64,000 bases of DNA from Clostridia bacterium (GCA_017408585.1 JAFQUJ010000009.1:62001-126000), one strand, 5' to 3'; positions 14,690 through 22,788 are shown, counted from the first letter of the stretch. Numbers and translations: made by a program. The notes: a model not told the origin generated them from the letters alone.

Positions 14690-15733
14690 ATGATATATAA
14701 AAAGGCAAAGATTTATAGCGATGGAAACGCTTATATAGCTATTCCTCGCAATACTAATCCTTTAACAAGACGAAGAGCACCTCGTGAAGACGATGTAGTT
14801 TATGTTGCGAAAGAGATATGTGTAGATGATAACGGTGTGATTGTAGAGCTCCCAAAAGGCTCAAATTTGAACAAAAACGAAAATAATGATAAAATATCAA
14901 CCTCAATCGCTTACGAGGCAAAATCGTCGTTAAAAATCGTTAAAATTGAGGTCCCTGTACCTCGTAAGAAAATATTTGAAAATTTGAATAATGAATGTGA
15001 TGGCTTTTTATTTAGAGAGCGAAGAGAGTATGTTTTAGAGCGTATGAAGGGATATTTTGACTCTTATGACCAGGCGATTGCTTATGTTGATGAAATGTAT
15101 TCTAAAGCTCGTCGCAATCTTATATATAGGCGTAAGCGTATGGTCCGTAAGGCGTATCTTCATGGCTCTTGGAACTATTTTTGCACTTTTACATATGACG
15201 ATGATATAGTTTCCGGTGAAGAAAGTTTTAAGAAAAAATTATCTGATTTTTTAAAACACAATGTTAATAGAAAGGGTTGGAAATATATCGGTGTTTGGGA
15301 GCGTGGCTCAATAAATGACCGACTTCATTTTCATGGAATTTTTGACATCCCTGAAGGAGCTCTTCCTGGTGATATTGAAGAAGTAGAAGATTATGATTAT
15401 AAAACTCACAGAAAAAGAATAACTCATTCTTGTATTCCTGTTAGAAACAAGTTGGGAAGGAACGACTTCGAGAATATAAATGAAAATGACCTTTCAAGGT
15501 CTTTGGGGTATCTTATGAAATATCTTGAAAAGAGCGGTGAAAAGATATTATATTCAAGAGGTTTGCCTGAATATCGCATATGTGATATTCAAGATGAAGA
15601 TGTTTTAGCTCCTATGAATAAGTATGAAGATAAGCTTTTGTTATTTGATGACTTTGTGCTTATCAATAATGGAAATATAATAGGACCATGCACGCTTAAT
15701 AATCTTCGTCTTTTGCCCTCTTCAGTTGATTAA
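14690..15733 (+). CDS. HUH-family rolling-circle replication initiator
   Basis: 347 residues. Three HUH motifs are visible in order: FCTFTYDD (near 163, motif I), RLHFHGIFDI (near 211, the HxH metal-binding motif II) and GYLMKYLEK (near 271, catalytic Tyr and Lys of motif III). Such proteins nick one strand at the double-strand origin and start rolling-circle replication of phages and plasmids; the domain resembles those of small ssDNA phages more than mobilisation relaxases. ATG 14690 was chosen because GGTGG lies eight bases upstream; an ATG at 14672 overlaps the -10 box. It is the last gene of the element. Confidence 0.8.
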   Translation: MIYKKAKIYSDGNAYIAIPRNTNPLTRRRAPREDDVVYVAKEICVDDNGVIVELPKGSNLNKNENNDKISTSIAYEAKSSLKIVKIEVPVPRKKIFENLNNECDGFLFRERREYVLERMKGYFDSYDQAIAYVDEMYSKARRNLIYRRKRMVRKAYLHGSWNYFCTFTYDDDIVSGEESFKKKLSDFLKHNVNRKGWKYIGVWERGSINDRLHFHGIFDIPEGALPGDIEEVEDYDYKTHRKRITHSCIPVRNKLGRNDFENINENDLSRSLGYLMKYLEKSGEKILYSRGLPEYRICDIQDEDVLAPMNKYEDKLLLFDDFVLINNGNIIGPCTLNNLRLLPSSVD

Positions 15734-15756
15734 CGCAGATAAGAAAGTGCAACAGC

Positions 15757-15795
15757 AGCAGGCGTTCGGAAAGTGATTTAACGCGAACGCCTGCT
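15757..15795 (+). repeat. 12-bp perfect inverted repeat (hairpin 1)
   Basis: AGCAGGCGTTCG (15757-15768) pairs with CGAACGCCTGCT (15784-15795) around a 15-base loop; AGAAAG and CTTTCT further out can extend it. It lies just after rep and is more GC-rich than the surrounding element. Confidence 0.8.
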
Positions 15796-15833
15796 TGCCT
15801 TTCTTCAAGTTTTTGTAGAGGCAAGGAAGGTAA

Positions 15834-15891
15834 GCGTGCCCTTGTCCGTGCGCGCGCTTGCGCGCGCACGCTTGTCAAGACAAGGGCACGC
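15834..15891 (+). repeat. compound GC-rich hairpin (hairpin 2)
   Basis: GCGTGCCCTTGTC (15834-15846) pairs with GACAAGGGCACGC (15879-15891), 13 bp, and inside it CGTGCGCGCGC (15847-15857) pairs with GCGCGCGCACG (15860-15870). The result is a very stable cruciform with an eight-base bulge on the 3' side. There is no T tract, so it is not an intrinsic terminator. A packaging signal or minus-strand origin of a ssDNA phage is a reasonable reading. Confidence 0.85.
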
Positions 15892-15921
15892 GTTGGTGCC
15901 AAATTATAGTTTTTTCATATA

Positions 15922-15953
15922 AAAAAGCCCTCTTGGTAAAAAGGGCCTTTTTG
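15922..15953 (+). terminator. intrinsic terminator at the right end of the element
   Basis: AAAAAAGCCCT and AGGGCCTTTTT form a short stem with a T tract. It closes the plus-strand transcription of the element about 150 bp before the tRNA gene. Confidence 0.6.
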
Positions 15954-15968
15954 TCCTCTCGGTAGTTT

Positions 15969-16001
15969 GACTACATTTTGACTACATTTTGACTACATTT
16001 G
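15969..16001 (+). repeat. three 11-bp direct repeats near the putative attachment site
   Basis: GACTACATTTT at 15969-15979 and 15980-15990 and GACTACATTTG at 15991-16001 are in direct tandem. They lie between the element and the tRNA 3' end, the place where arm-type recombinase sites or the end of a tyrosine recombinase gene would be found. No integrase gene is present in the window. Confidence 0.65.
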
Positions 16002-16105
16002 AGGGGTATTTTATAGGTATTTATTGGCACAATTCGGACTTTGTAAAAATAAGAAAAACTCTTTTAAATACTGGATTTATCAGCATTTTCAAGAGTTTTT
16101 TAGTA

Positions 16106-16181
16106 TGGCAGGGGCGCAAGGACTCGAACCCTGGACACCCAGTTTTGGAGACTGGTGTTCTACCGACTGAACTACACCCCT
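16106..16181 (-). tRNA. tRNA-Trp (anticodon CCA)
   Basis: On the minus strand the 76-nt sequence folds as a cloverleaf: acceptor AGGGGTG with CGCCCCT, anticodon stem CCAGT/ACTGG around loop CTCCAAA (anticodon CCA), T arm with GTTCGAGTC, discriminator G and an encoded 3' CCA. Its 3' end points at the mobile element, the usual geometry for integration into a tRNA gene. A minus-strand terminator (AAAACTCTT/AAGAGTTTT with T tract, about 16050-16099) follows. Confidence 0.95.
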
Positions 16182-16307
16182 ATATATCAAGCGAGATATA
16201 GTATATCACAGCTTTTTAAAAATTGCAAGTCTTTTTCCAAATTTTTTGATTTTAATTAACAATCTCTAAAAAAAATCCATAAATATAAAACCGAATAAAA
16301 ATTTTCA

Positions 16308-16364
16308 TTGTGCGTTTTGCACAAAAATCGGGGTGCTTTGCTTTTTGTGCAAAATGACTTGACA
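16308..16364 (+). promoter_or_regulatory. palindromic operator and orphan -35 box
   Basis: TTGTGC-GTTTT-GCACAA at 16308-16324, a second partial site TTGTGC at 16345-16350, and a TTGACA box at 16359-16364. No -10 box follows at the right distance: the coding remnant begins almost at once, as if a deletion removed the downstream promoter half. The same operator pattern occurs near 31.5 and 56.4 kb. Confidence 0.6.
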
Positions 16365-16369
16365 TATAA

Positions 16370-16567
16370 CTGGAGCTTGTAATCACAGCGTATGCTTATG
16401 TTGAAGGACAAGAGGTTCAGTTCATTCAGGACACAACAACCTCATGCAAGGTATCAACTCTTGACTACGAGGACGCAAGCCTCTACACAGTATCCTACGA
16501 GCAAGCAGAAAAGGTTCTTGCTCCAACAACCCTTGACGCACTCGTTCCTACAAATGACGAGGAATAA
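16370..16567 (+). pseudogene. C-terminal remnant of a chromosomal gene
   Basis: An open frame without a start codon (reading AYAYVEGQEVQFIQD, then DYEDASLYTVSYEQAEKV, ending NDEE) is joined directly to a -35 region. It has codons like those of the chromosomal genes rather than of the element. About 65 residues of an originally larger, probably exported or surface protein remain, and a terminator follows. Family unknown. Confidence 0.6.
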
Positions 16568-16574
16568 TTAAATC

Positions 16575-16603
16575 AAAAAGGACGGTTCAAAACCGTCCTT
16601 TTT
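16575..16603. terminator. bidirectional terminator
   Basis: AAAAAGGACGGTT and AACCGTCCTTTTT form a 13-bp stem usable from both strands, between the remnant and the convergent yifB gene. Confidence 0.85.
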
Positions 16604-18167
16604 ATATTCCATAATTCTTGTCAAGCGTTCTTAACTGAATTGCTTCTGCCAAGTGCCTTGGCTCAATATTTTCAGCCTCAGCAAGATCAGCGATTGTTCG
16701 CGCAAGCCTTAAAATTCTATCATGACCTCTCGCCGAAAGCCCGAGAGAGTTATAGGCGCGCTCCATCAGCTTAGAGCAAGCCTCGCTTAACTGACAGAAT
16801 TTGCGAATGTGCCTTGCCTCCATTTGTGCATTGCAATAAATTGTGCTACCGTTGTCAGTGCGCTCATTCTTAAATCGCTCACGCGCAATTTGCCTTGCGC
16901 GATTTACACGCTTTCTAATCTCGCTTGATGGCTCTTCCGTCTTGTCTGAGCCTGAAAGCTCGTTGTATGAAAGAGAAGGCACTTCAATTTGAATATCTAT
17001 TCTGTCAAGAAGTGGACCGCTTATTTTTCCTATGTATTTTCTCACCTCTGTGTCGCTACAAGTGCATTCGTGCGTTGGATGGCCACGATATCCACATCTA
17101 CAAGGATTCATAGCACAAACCAACATAAACGAGCAAGGATATCTCACACGCCCCGAGGTGCGAGTGATAGTAACAGCCCCATCCTCAAGAGGCTGACGAA
17201 GAGCTTCGGTTACACTCTTTGAAAATTCGGGAAATTCGTCGAGAAATAAAACGCCATTGTTGGCAAGAGAAACCTCTCCCGGCATAGGAATTCTGCCACC
17301 TCCAACAAGTGATGGAGTTGACATTGTGTGATGAGGCGAACGGAACGGACGAGTGCGAATTAGCGACACATCACTCGGTAAAATGCCCGAAATTGAGTGT
17401 ACCTTGGTGGTTTCAATGCTCTCTTCAAAGGACATCTCGGGTAAAATCGACGGAATGCGCTTCGCAATCATAGATTTACCTGTGCCGGGAGGGCCGATTA
17501 ATAGCAAATTGTGGCCACCCGCTGCCGCAATTTCTGCGGCTCTTTTTGCCTTAGCCTGTCCCTTGACATCTGCAAAATCGGGACACGCAACCTCGCTCTC
17601 GTGCTCGTCTGGCACATAGGTGTATTTTTCAAGCTCGCCAATGCCAATAAGGAAATTGACAACCTCGCGTGCATTCTTAACCGCATAAACCTCGATTCCG
17701 CCAACAACAGACGCCTCGCGAGCGTTTTCATAAGGAACAAAAATTCGCTTTTTGCCAGCCTGCTTTGCGGAAATCGCCATACATAGCGCGCCGCGCACAC
17801 CTCTGACATCACCGGACAAGGAAAGCTCACCAATAAAGCAATCGTCGTTTAGGTCAACTCGTAGGCTATCCTCTCGATTGCCGAGTCTCTCTGACGCCTG
17901 CAAAAGACTAATAAGAATGGCAAGGTCAAAGGCAGAGCCCTCTTTTTTGATATCCGCAGGGGCAAGGTTGACAATTATCTCTAAATTCGGGAAGCCAAAG
18001 CCCGAGTTAAGACAAGCAGAGCGAACTCTCTCCTTAGCTTCCTTTATTGCGTTATCGGGAAGACCGACAATTTCAAATGATGGCATATGCTTAGCACAGT
18101 TGCACTCAACCGTTACCAAAAAGCCATCAATTCCACAAATCCCCGCACTATATGCACAGCTTAACAT
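16602..18167 (-). CDS. yifB: YifB/ComM family Mg-chelatase-like AAA+ ATPase
   Basis: 521 residues. N-terminal ChlI domain (begins MLSCAYSAGICGIDG, with PSFEIVGLPD), AAA+ module with Walker A GPPGTGKSMIAK, sensor and DEFPEF Walker B, and the C-terminal domain with the CRCGYRGHP cysteine cluster. ComM of this family is a hexameric helicase that promotes branch migration in natural transformation; in Firmicutes its role is less clear. The start at 18167 is chosen because AGGAG lies eight bases upstream; an open frame continuing to 18278 adds a hydrophobic non-homologous extension. Monocistronic. Confidence 0.93.
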   Translation of the reverse strand: MLSCAYSAGICGIDGFLVTVECNCAKHMPSFEIVGLPDNAIKEAKERVRSACLNSGFGFPNLEIIVNLAPADIKKEGSAFDLAILISLLQASERLGNREDSLRVDLNDDCFIGELSLSGDVRGVRGALCMAISAKQAGKKRIFVPYENAREASVVGGIEVYAVKNAREVVNFLIGIGELEKYTYVPDEHESEVACPDFADVKGQAKAKRAAEIAAAGGHNLLLIGPPGTGKSMIAKRIPSILPEMSFEESIETTKVHSISGILPSDVSLIRTRPFRSPHHTMSTPSLVGGGRIPMPGEVSLANNGVLFLDEFPEFSKSVTEALRQPLEDGAVTITRTSGRVRYPCSFMLVCAMNPCRCGYRGHPTHECTCSDTEVRKYIGKISGPLLDRIDIQIEVPSLSYNELSGSDKTEEPSSEIRKRVNRARQIARERFKNERTDNGSTIYCNAQMEARHIRKFCQLSEACSKLMERAYNSLGLSARGHDRILRLARTIADLAEAENIEPRHLAEAIQLRTLDKNYGI

Positions 18168-18288
18168 AAAAATTCTCCTATCAAAAAGCCTTATTATAAA
18201 AATATTATCATAAAATATCAAAAATAGCAAGACAAATCGACTAAAATATGGTAAGATATTAATGAAAAACAAAATCAAGGAGAATTAT

Positions 18289-18498
18289 ATGAAGAAAACA
18301 GCATCAATCAAGGTCAAATTTAATGAGCAGGACGCAAAAAAGCTCGCATATGTTGCCAAAAACGAGGGTATGTCCGTCGAGAAGCTTCTCGTGTTTTTGG
18401 CAAGGCAAAAAATAGCATATTTTGAACGAACCAAGGGTCAAATCAAGGACACCTCGGGCGTATCCATGGACGAATTTGAAATTTTAGAGCAAAAATAA
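18289..18498 (+). CDS. small hypothetical protein, possible ribbon-helix-helix
   Basis: 69 residues. KASIKVKFNEQDAKKL resembles a beta-strand plus helix start of ribbon-helix-helix DNA-binding proteins, followed by a helix (SVEKLLVFLARQKI). AAGGAG precedes ATG 18289 by the usual distance, while the earlier ATG at 18262 has no ribosome site. It is divergent from yifB. Two tandem ACTGTACAA boxes (about 18507-18525) follow it, before the nifJ promoter region. Confidence 0.55.
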   Translation: MKKTASIKVKFNEQDAKKLAYVAKNEGMSVEKLLVFLARQKIAYFERTKGQIKDTSGVSMDEFEILEQK

Positions 18499-18672
18499 TG
18501 GAAAAAACTGTACAAAACTGTACAATTTAATTAAAAATTAAAAAAATATTCATTTACTATTGAATTTTTAAGTAAAAAGTGGTATCATTAATTGGGTATG
18601 GACAATGAGAATTGGACAACCCTTAAAGATTTTTAAAAAATTTATATAAATTTTACAGGAGGATTTTTTCTT

Positions 18673-21600
18673 ATGGTAACAAGAAAGAAACAGTCGATGG
18701 ACGGTAATACCGCCGCCGCTACCGTGAGCTATGCGTTCACTGAGGTTGCAGCAATTTACCCCATCACCCCGTCAAGTGTAATGGCAGAGCTTACTGACTC
18801 ATGGTCAGCAACCGGCCTCCGTAACATTTTTGGCGAAAAGGTAAGAGTTACAGAAATGCAGTCCGAGGCAGGCGCTGCAGGTACTGTACACGGCTCACTC
18901 GCAGCAGGCGCACTCACCACAACCTACACAGCATCACAGGGTCTTCTTTTGATGATCCCTAATATGTACAAGATTGCAGGTGAATTGCTTCCAAATGTTA
19001 TTCATGTATCTGCTCGTTGTGTTGCATCACACGCACTTAACATCTTCGGAGACCACTCCGATGTATATGCTTGCCGTCAAACAGGCTATGCTATGATGGC
19101 AAACACCAACCCACAAGAGGTTATGGACCTTGGTGCAGTTGCTCACCTTGCAACAATCAAGGGTAGAGTTCCATTCCTCAACTTCTTCGATGGCTTCCGT
19201 ACATCTCACGAGATCCAAAAGATCGAGGTTTGGGATTACAAGGATCTCGAGGAAATGGTAGATAAGGACGCAATCGCTGCATTCCGTTCAAGAGCAATCA
19301 ACCCAGAGCATCCTGTTCTTCGTGGCTCAGCTGAAAACGGCGATATCTTCTTCCAGCACAGAGAAGCATGTAACCAATACTACGATGCACTTCCTGCAAT
19401 CGTTGAGGAGTACATGGACAAGGTTAACGAAAAGATCGGTACAAACTACAAGCTCTTCAACTACTACGGTGCTGAGGACGCTGACAGAGTTATCGTTGCT
19501 ATGGGCTCTGTATGTGATGTTTGTGAAGAGGTTATTGATTACCTTCTCGCTAAGGGCGAAAAGGTTGGTCTTGTTAAGGTAAGACTTTACCGTCCATTCG
19601 TTGCTGAAAAGCTCTACGAGGCTATCCCTGCAACAGCTAAGAAGATCGCAGTTCTTGACAGAACAAAAGAGCCCGGCTCACTTGGCGAACCACTCTACCT
19701 CGATGTTATTTCAGCTCTCGCTATGAAGGGCTCAAGCGCAAAGGTTGTTGGTGGCCGTTATGGTCTTGGTTCAAAGGATACAACTCCTGCATCTATCTTC
19801 GCAGTATATGAAAACCTCAATCTCGACGCTCCAAAGAACAACTTCACAATTGGTATCGTTGACGATGTTACAGGTCTTTCACTTCCTGAAACCGTTGCTC
19901 CTGACACAAGCGCAGAGGGAACAATCTCCTGCAAGTTCTGGGGTCTTGGCGGAGACGGAACAGTTGGTGCTAACAAGAACTCAATCAAGATTATCGGTGA
20001 CAACACAGATAAATACATTCAAGCATACTTCCAGTATGACTCAAAGAAGACAGGTGGTATCACAATTTCTCACCTTCGCTTCGGTGACAAGCCAATTAAG
20101 AGCCCATATTACATCACAAAGGCAGACTTCGTAGCTTGTCATAACCCATCTTATATGCTCAAGGGCTATAAGATTGTAAACGATGTTAAGCCGGGCGGTA
20201 CATTCCTACTCAACTGCCAATGGACTCCTGAGGAGCTCGAGGCAAACCTTCCAAACGAGGTTAAGAGATATATCGCTGAAAACAACATCAACTTCTACAT
20301 TGTAAACGCTATCGATAAGGCTATCGAAATCGGTATGGGTAAGAGAACAAACACAATTCTCCAAAGCGCATTCTTTGCACTTGCTAATATCATGCCAATC
20401 GATGATGCTATCGAGAAGATGAAGTACATGGCTAAGAAGTCATATCTCAAGAAGGGCGAGGCAGTAGTTGAAATGAACTACAGAGCTATCGACGCCGGTA
20501 AGGACGCAATCGTTAAGGTTGTAGTTCCGGAGGCATGGAAGACTCTTGAGGTAGAAAACAAGAAGACAACAGTAACAGGTGCTCGTCCTGAGCTTGTTAG
20601 ATATGTTGAAAATGTTCTTATCCCTGTTTCTAACATGCAAGGTGACTCACTCCCTGTATCTGCATTCGTTGAGTATGCAGACGGTACATTCCCACAGGGC
20701 GCTGCAGCATACGAGAAGCGTGGCGTTGCAGTAACAGTTCCTGAGTGGATTCCTGAAAACTGTATCCAATGTAATAACTGTGCATATGTATGTCCTCACG
20801 CAACAATCCGTCCATTCGCTTTGGATGCAAGCGAGGCTGAAAAAGCTCCTTCTGCTACAAAGTACACCGCTAAGATGATCGGTAAGGGATGCGAGGCTTA
20901 CAAGTTCACAATGGCAATCAGTCCTCTTGACTGTATGGGCTGTGGACTCTGTGTAAATGTATGTCCGGTTGCTATCAAGGCTAAGGCTAACGGCACACCT
21001 GAAAAGACTCCTCTTAGAATGGTTCCACAGGCTACACAGCTTGACCAACAGGATGTATTTGACTACGCAGTAGCAAATGTATCTAAGAAGGAGCTCCCAT
21101 TCGCTGAAACAACAGTTAAGGGTAGCCAGTTCAACCAGCCACTTCTTGAGTTCTCAGGCTCATGCGCAGGCTGTGCTGAAACATCTTATGCTCGTCTTAT
21201 CACACAGCTCTTCGGCGAAAGAATGTACATTTCTAACGCAACAGGCTGTTCATCAATTTGGGGTGGCTCTGCACCTTCAACACCATACACAGTAAATAGA
21301 GAGAGCGGATGTGGTCCTGCTTGGGCTAACTCACTCTTCGAGGATAACGCTGAGCACGGTCTTGGTATGTTCCTAGGCCAAAAGGCAATTCGTGAAAGAC
21401 TCATCGCTAAGATCATCGAAATGATGGCAAGCGACAAGGCTTCAGACGAATTCAAGGCAGCAGCACAAGCATTCCTTGATACAAAGGATGACGGAAAGGC
21501 TAACGGCCCTGCAACAAAGGCTCTTATCGTTGAGCTTGAAAAGGCAGCAGCTGCAGGCTGTCCAACTGCTAAGGAAATCCTTGCTGATAAGGATTACCTC

Positions 21601-22263
21601 GCTAAGAAGTCCGTATGGATCTTCGGTGGAGACGGTTGGGCTTACGATATCGGATTTGGTGGTCTTGACCATGTTCTCGCATCTGGTGAGGATGTAAATG
21701 TAATGGTATTCGATACCGAGGTTTACTCTAACACAGGTGGACAAGCGTCTAAGGCTTCTAACATGGGACAGGTTGCTCAATTTGCAGCAGCAGGTAAGGC
21801 AATCGGTAAGAAGAACCTTGCTGAAATCGCTATGTCCTATGGCTATGTATATGTAGCTCAAATCGCTATGGGCGCTGACCCTGCTCAAACCATCAAGGCA
21901 TTGGCAGAGGCAGAGGCTTACCCGGGACCTTCACTCATTATCGGCTATGCTCCATGTGAAATGCACGGACTTAAGGGCGGTATGACTAACTGCCAAGGCG
22001 AAATGAAGAAGGCTGTTGAGGCAGGCTACTGGCAAATGTTCAGATTCAACCCGGCTCTTAAGGCAGAGGGTAAGAATCCATTCTCACTTGACTCTAAGGA
22101 GCCAACCGGTGATTACAGAGCATTTATCACAAGCGAAACTCGTTATAGCCGTCTAGTTCAGCAATTCCCTGAAAGAGCAGAGGAGCTCTTTACAAAGGCA
22201 GAGGCAAATGCAAGAGCTAAGTACGAAAGACTTGTAAGATTTACAGATCTTTATAGCAAATAA
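18673..22263 (+). CDS. nifJ: pyruvate:ferredoxin (flavodoxin) oxidoreductase
   Basis: 1196 residues, full length for single-chain PFOR. It oxidises pyruvate with CoA to acetyl-CoA and CO2, reducing ferredoxin, in the cytoplasm. Domain order is visible: N-terminal pyrimidine-binding domain with YPITPSS, gamma domain in the middle, two 4Fe-4S ferredoxin clusters (CIQCNNCAYVCP near 697, CMGCGLCVNVCP near 753), and the TPP domain with CAGCAET near 830 and GDGWAYDIGFGG near 987. A TACAGGAGG site precedes the ATG. It is monocistronic with a terminator directly after it. Codons are strongly biased, indicating high expression, and the gene marks a fermentative anaerobe. Confidence 0.98.
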   Translation: MVTRKKQSMDGNTAAATVSYAFTEVAAIYPITPSSVMAELTDSWSATGLRNIFGEKVRVTEMQSEAGAAGTVHGSLAAGALTTTYTASQGLLLMIPNMYKIAGELLPNVIHVSARCVASHALNIFGDHSDVYACRQTGYAMMANTNPQEVMDLGAVAHLATIKGRVPFLNFFDGFRTSHEIQKIEVWDYKDLEEMVDKDAIAAFRSRAINPEHPVLRGSAENGDIFFQHREACNQYYDALPAIVEEYMDKVNEKIGTNYKLFNYYGAEDADRVIVAMGSVCDVCEEVIDYLLAKGEKVGLVKVRLYRPFVAEKLYEAIPATAKKIAVLDRTKEPGSLGEPLYLDVISALAMKGSSAKVVGGRYGLGSKDTTPASIFAVYENLNLDAPKNNFTIGIVDDVTGLSLPETVAPDTSAEGTISCKFWGLGGDGTVGANKNSIKIIGDNTDKYIQAYFQYDSKKTGGITISHLRFGDKPIKSPYYITKADFVACHNPSYMLKGYKIVNDVKPGGTFLLNCQWTPEELEANLPNEVKRYIAENNINFYIVNAIDKAIEIGMGKRTNTILQSAFFALANIMPIDDAIEKMKYMAKKSYLKKGEAVVEMNYRAIDAGKDAIVKVVVPEAWKTLEVENKKTTVTGARPELVRYVENVLIPVSNMQGDSLPVSAFVEYADGTFPQGAAAYEKRGVAVTVPEWIPENCIQCNNCAYVCPHATIRPFALDASEAEKAPSATKYTAKMIGKGCEAYKFTMAISPLDCMGCGLCVNVCPVAIKAKANGTPEKTPLRMVPQATQLDQQDVFDYAVANVSKKELPFAETTVKGSQFNQPLLEFSGSCAGCAETSYARLITQLFGERMYISNATGCSSIWGGSAPSTPYTVNRESGCGPAWANSLFEDNAEHGLGMFLGQKAIRERLIAKIIEMMASDKASDEFKAAAQAFLDTKDDGKANGPATKALIVELEKAAAAGCPTAKEILADKDYLAKKSVWIFGGDGWAYDIGFGGLDHVLASGEDVNVMVFDTEVYSNTGGQASKASNMGQVAQFAAAGKAIGKKNLAEIAMSYGYVYVAQIAMGADPAQTIKALAEAEAYPGPSLIIGYAPCEMHGLKGGMTNCQGEMKKAVEAGYWQMFRFNPALKAEGKNPFSLDSKEPTGDYRAFITSETRYSRLVQQFPERAEELFTKAEANARAKYERLVRFTDLYSK

Positions 22264-22274
22264 TTAAACCTAGA

Positions 22275-22306
22275 AAAAAGTCCCTCGAGTAATCGAGGGG
22301 CTTTTT
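22275..22306 (+). terminator. intrinsic terminator of nifJ
   Basis: AAAAAGTCCCTCGA and TCGAGGGGCTTTTT form a stem around GTAA, ten bases after the stop codon. Confidence 0.9.
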
Positions 22307-22358
22307 ATCACATATTATAGAATATTATAAAAAAATATAAAAAACTTTTAAAAATTCC

Positions 22359-22425
22359 TTGACAAAGTAAATCTAATGTGCTATACTAATCGTGTAAAGA
22401 AATGTATGGGCGTATTATACCCATA
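22359..22425 (+). promoter_or_regulatory. strong promoter and leader hairpin of the small peptide gene
   Basis: TTGACA at 22359-22364 and TATACT at 22382-22387 with a 17-bp spacer. In the transcribed leader TATGGG (22405-22410) pairs with CCCATA (22420-22425), a small hairpin about 40 bases before the start codon. Confidence 0.7.
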
Positions 22426-22465
22426 TTAGACTTTCTCTGATAAGACTAACGGAGGGATAATTAAA

Positions 22466-22678
22466 ATGAGATATATAAAGCCGGAAATAGAAATAGCAGA
22501 AATTCAAGCAGAGGATGTTATCACAGCATCAACTCCAATTTGGGGTAACATTATAAACTCTCTTACTCCGGAGCAGGAGTCACAGGTGGATTTCGGCACA
22601 ACTGAGGGTGTAGATTCCGAAGGAAACCCAACTATCGGCGGTACTGTAGATATCGACGCAGGCTTCTTCCTAAACTAA
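22466..22678 (+). CDS. 70-residue peptide with conserved-type KPE leader
   Basis: The product starts MRYIKPEIEIAEIQAEDVIT, a pattern (Y-KPE-E, then EDVI) I recall at the N-termini of many short unannotated proteins of gut Clostridia. The rest is acidic and polar, with no signal peptide and no cysteine. It has its own strong promoter, a CGGAGGG ribosome site and a terminator directly after the stop, so it is a stand-alone, probably well expressed gene. A ribosomally made precursor peptide is possible, but no modifying enzyme is adjacent. Function unknown. Confidence 0.6.
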   Translation: MRYIKPEIEIAEIQAEDVITASTPIWGNIINSLTPEQESQVDFGTTEGVDSEGNPTIGGTVDIDAGFFLN

Positions 22679-22684
22679 TAGCAC

Positions 22685-22725
22685 AAAAAAATAAGCTCCA
22701 CCAAAATAGGTGGAGCTTTATTTTT
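22685..22725 (+). terminator. intrinsic terminator of the small peptide gene
   Basis: AAGCTCCACC and GGTGGAGCTT form a 10-bp stem around a six-base loop, followed by a T-rich tract. Confidence 0.9.
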
Positions 22726-22759
22726 ACCCAAATGTAAAAAACTGTTGAAAACAAATTTA

Positions 22760-22788
22760 TTGACATATATACGCGTATGTGTTAAAAT
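22760..22788 (+). promoter_or_regulatory. ABC exporter promoter with palindromic operator
   Basis: TTGACA at 22760-22765 and TAAAAT at 22783-22788, 17-bp spacer. The spacer contains ATACGCGTAT (22769-22778), a perfect palindrome with a CG centre and a longer imperfect arm (ACATA/TGTGT). A repressor bound here would block the promoter. Confidence 0.65.

Noticed and set aside
15696..15902. Minus-strand frame across the GC-rich hairpins.
   Set aside because: It consists of Ala/Arg repeats produced by the palindromes, not by coding selection.
15989..16201. Plus-strand frame antisense to the tRNA.
   Set aside because: It covers the tRNA-Trp gene on the other strand and has no ribosome site.
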